From Deltaproteobacteria bacterium (GTDB taxonomy: Bacteria; Desulfobacterota; DSM-4660; Desulfatiglandales; HGW-15): a DNA stretch of 31,616 bases. Of the stretch, positions 30,814 to 31,616 are shown piece after piece. The notes beneath the pieces are model-generated. The model ran no database searches. It worked only from the letters and a program-made list of their open reading frames with translations, and was not told where the DNA came from. The DNA lies in NCBI GenBank assembly GCA_016926135.1, contig JAFGPH010000512.1:1-31616 (forward strand), written 5' to 3'. The position numbers were made by a program, and so were the translations under genes. Position 1 is the stretch's first letter; the number at the start of each line of letters is the position of its first letter.

Positions 30814-31616
30814 TTAATGCTTATCCGGTCCGAATGATGAGAAATCCAGGTCATAGAACTGTCTGCAAACCGAGAACAAACCCAATTGCATCCCACCCAA
30901 GACCAGTTTCGCAACTGCCGAGTCTCGATAGTACTTCTCGTAATTTCCCTCACGGACGTATCCCTGGGCGCCCATGAACTCCATGCCTCTCAGGATAAGC
31001 TCAGACGCCCTCCTGCCCGCAAAACAGAGAACGGATCGTGCTTGAGCCATCATACTGTCGGTCGTCCGCAACCCGTATATCTCCGGGTGGTCATATTGAT
31101 AAGCCACCTGCAGGTAGGCCGATCTTGCTACAGAGATCACCGAGGCCATTTCCCCCAAAAAAGCGGCCGTGGAAAGATGTTGCCTCACAGGCTTTCCCCC
31201 CACCACCCTTTCTCCCGTATATGCGAGGAGTTCATCAAAAGCCCCTTGCAGCATACCCACGCAATTTGCAGCGTTCCCGGGAAAGGCTGATACCACGGTG
31301 GTGAGGAAGATATCCCACGCTTCCGGCCCTTTGAATCCCCATTCCTTTGGCACTCTGACGTCATCGAAATGGGTGGAAGTGTTCCTGTCTGCACTTACAC
31401 CGCATTTGACTTCAAATTTCCCATGGGATACACCCGGCCAAGGTTCGGGAACATAAACCAGAGTGAACCCGGCCGGTCCTGACTTTGAGTCCACATTGCA
31501 AACAACGCAGTTGAGGTCTGCTATCCCGCTATTGCTGGCCCATTGTTTGCTCCCGTTGATTACCCACTCGTTGCCCTTCAGTTCGGCTCTGGTACGGACC
31601 AATCTTCCTTGATTCA
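30814..31616 (-). CDS. Acyl-CoA dehydrogenase-like flavoprotein (5' end outside window)
   Basis: About 267 residues of the middle and C-terminal domains are visible; the frame continues past the window edge, so the N-terminal helical domain is missing only from view. Typical pieces are VINGSKQWASNSG, FDDVRVPKEWGFKG, and GMEFMGAQGYVREGNYEKYYRD. At the place of the usual catalytic glutamate (YEGT in medium-chain enzymes) the sequence reads VLGG. The alternative helix-G position seen in isovaleryl-CoA dehydrogenase holds alanine. The protein may use a different base or be a flavin enzyme with other chemistry. It is convergent with the AOR gene at 28905; 30579-30813 shows nothing notable. Confidence 0.85.
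   Translation of the reverse strand, partial: NQGRLVRTRAELKGNEWVINGSKQWASNSGIADLNCVVCNVDSKSGPAGFTLVYVPEPWPGVSHGKFEVKCGVSADRNTSTHFDDVRVPKEWGFKGPEAWDIFLTTVVSAFPGNAANCVGMLQGAFDELLAYTGERVVGGKPVRQHLSTAAFLGEMASVISVARSAYLQVAYQYDHPEIYGLRTTDSMMAQARSVLCFAGRRASELILRGMEFMGAQGYVREGNYEKYYRDSAVAKLVLGGMQLGLFSVCRQFYDLDFSSFGPDKH

Noticed and set aside
1..31616. CRISPR arrays, tRNA or rRNA genes
   Set aside because: No regularly spaced repeats, no tRNA-like cloverleaf and no rRNA sequence were noticed on reading; short RNAs could still be missed by eye.

Overview
The window looks like a piece of the chromosome of a strictly anaerobic, GC-rich Desulfobacterota (deltaproteobacterium-type) bacterium. Reasons: QmoA/QmoB-like HdrA flavoproteins, three aldehyde:ferredoxin oxidoreductase (AOR) family proteins, many 4Fe-4S proteins, a minimal SufBC pair, and acyl-CoA enzymes typical of anaerobic acid or aromatic degraders. 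There is no rRNA or other marker gene, so the assignment is inference.

Layout. (1) 1-2840: a scarred, mobile-DNA-rich zone. A thiolase gene and a truncated tctA (both minus strand) sit between two inward-facing copies of a ~100 bp repeat. The second copy is split by a 276 bp MITE-like element with terminal inverted repeats and an exact 9 bp target duplication. A third, diverged copy lies at 2735-2836. (2) 2893-7398: a LacI-type palindromic operator, then a four-gene MacA/MacB- or LolCDE-like export operon (membrane fusion protein, ATPase, two FtsX-type permeases). (3) 7559-11645: YitT-family membrane protein, 3-hydroxyacyl-CoA dehydrogenase and a K+ channel with two RCK modules. (4) 14587-11867, minus strand: MBL-fold hydrolase, sufC, sufB. 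(5) 15186-25060: the centrepiece, eight closely packed plus-strand genes: Tat ferredoxin, AOR, Tat NapG-like ferredoxin, QmoA-like HdrA, QmoB-like HdrA-MvhD fusion, HdrC-like protein with a zinc-ribbon-like tail, HycB-NapH fusion, and a shortened AOR-like protein. (6) 25601-28575: two tandem CDP-alcohol phosphatidyltransferases, a radical SAM/SPASM protein and a DUF2062 protein, closed by a terminator. (7) 28905-30578: another AOR-family protein. (8) 30814-31616: the 3' part of an acyl-CoA dehydrogenase-like gene on the minus strand, running off the window.

How the genes may work together (inference): the AOR would exchange two electrons per carbonyl-group turnover with the ferredoxin. The HdrA-type flavoproteins would split or merge these electrons between low- and high-potential carriers, and the NapG/NapH-like pair would connect them to the quinone pool. 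The arrangement resembles the sulfate-reducer Qmo complex, with QmoC replaced by a separate HdrC and a NapH-type membrane protein and with an AOR added as the substrate module. SufBC in the neighbouring divergent operon could supply Fe-S clusters. The acyl-CoA enzymes nearby suggest, without proving it, that the AOR substrate is an aldehyde, acid or acyl thioester of a degradation pathway.
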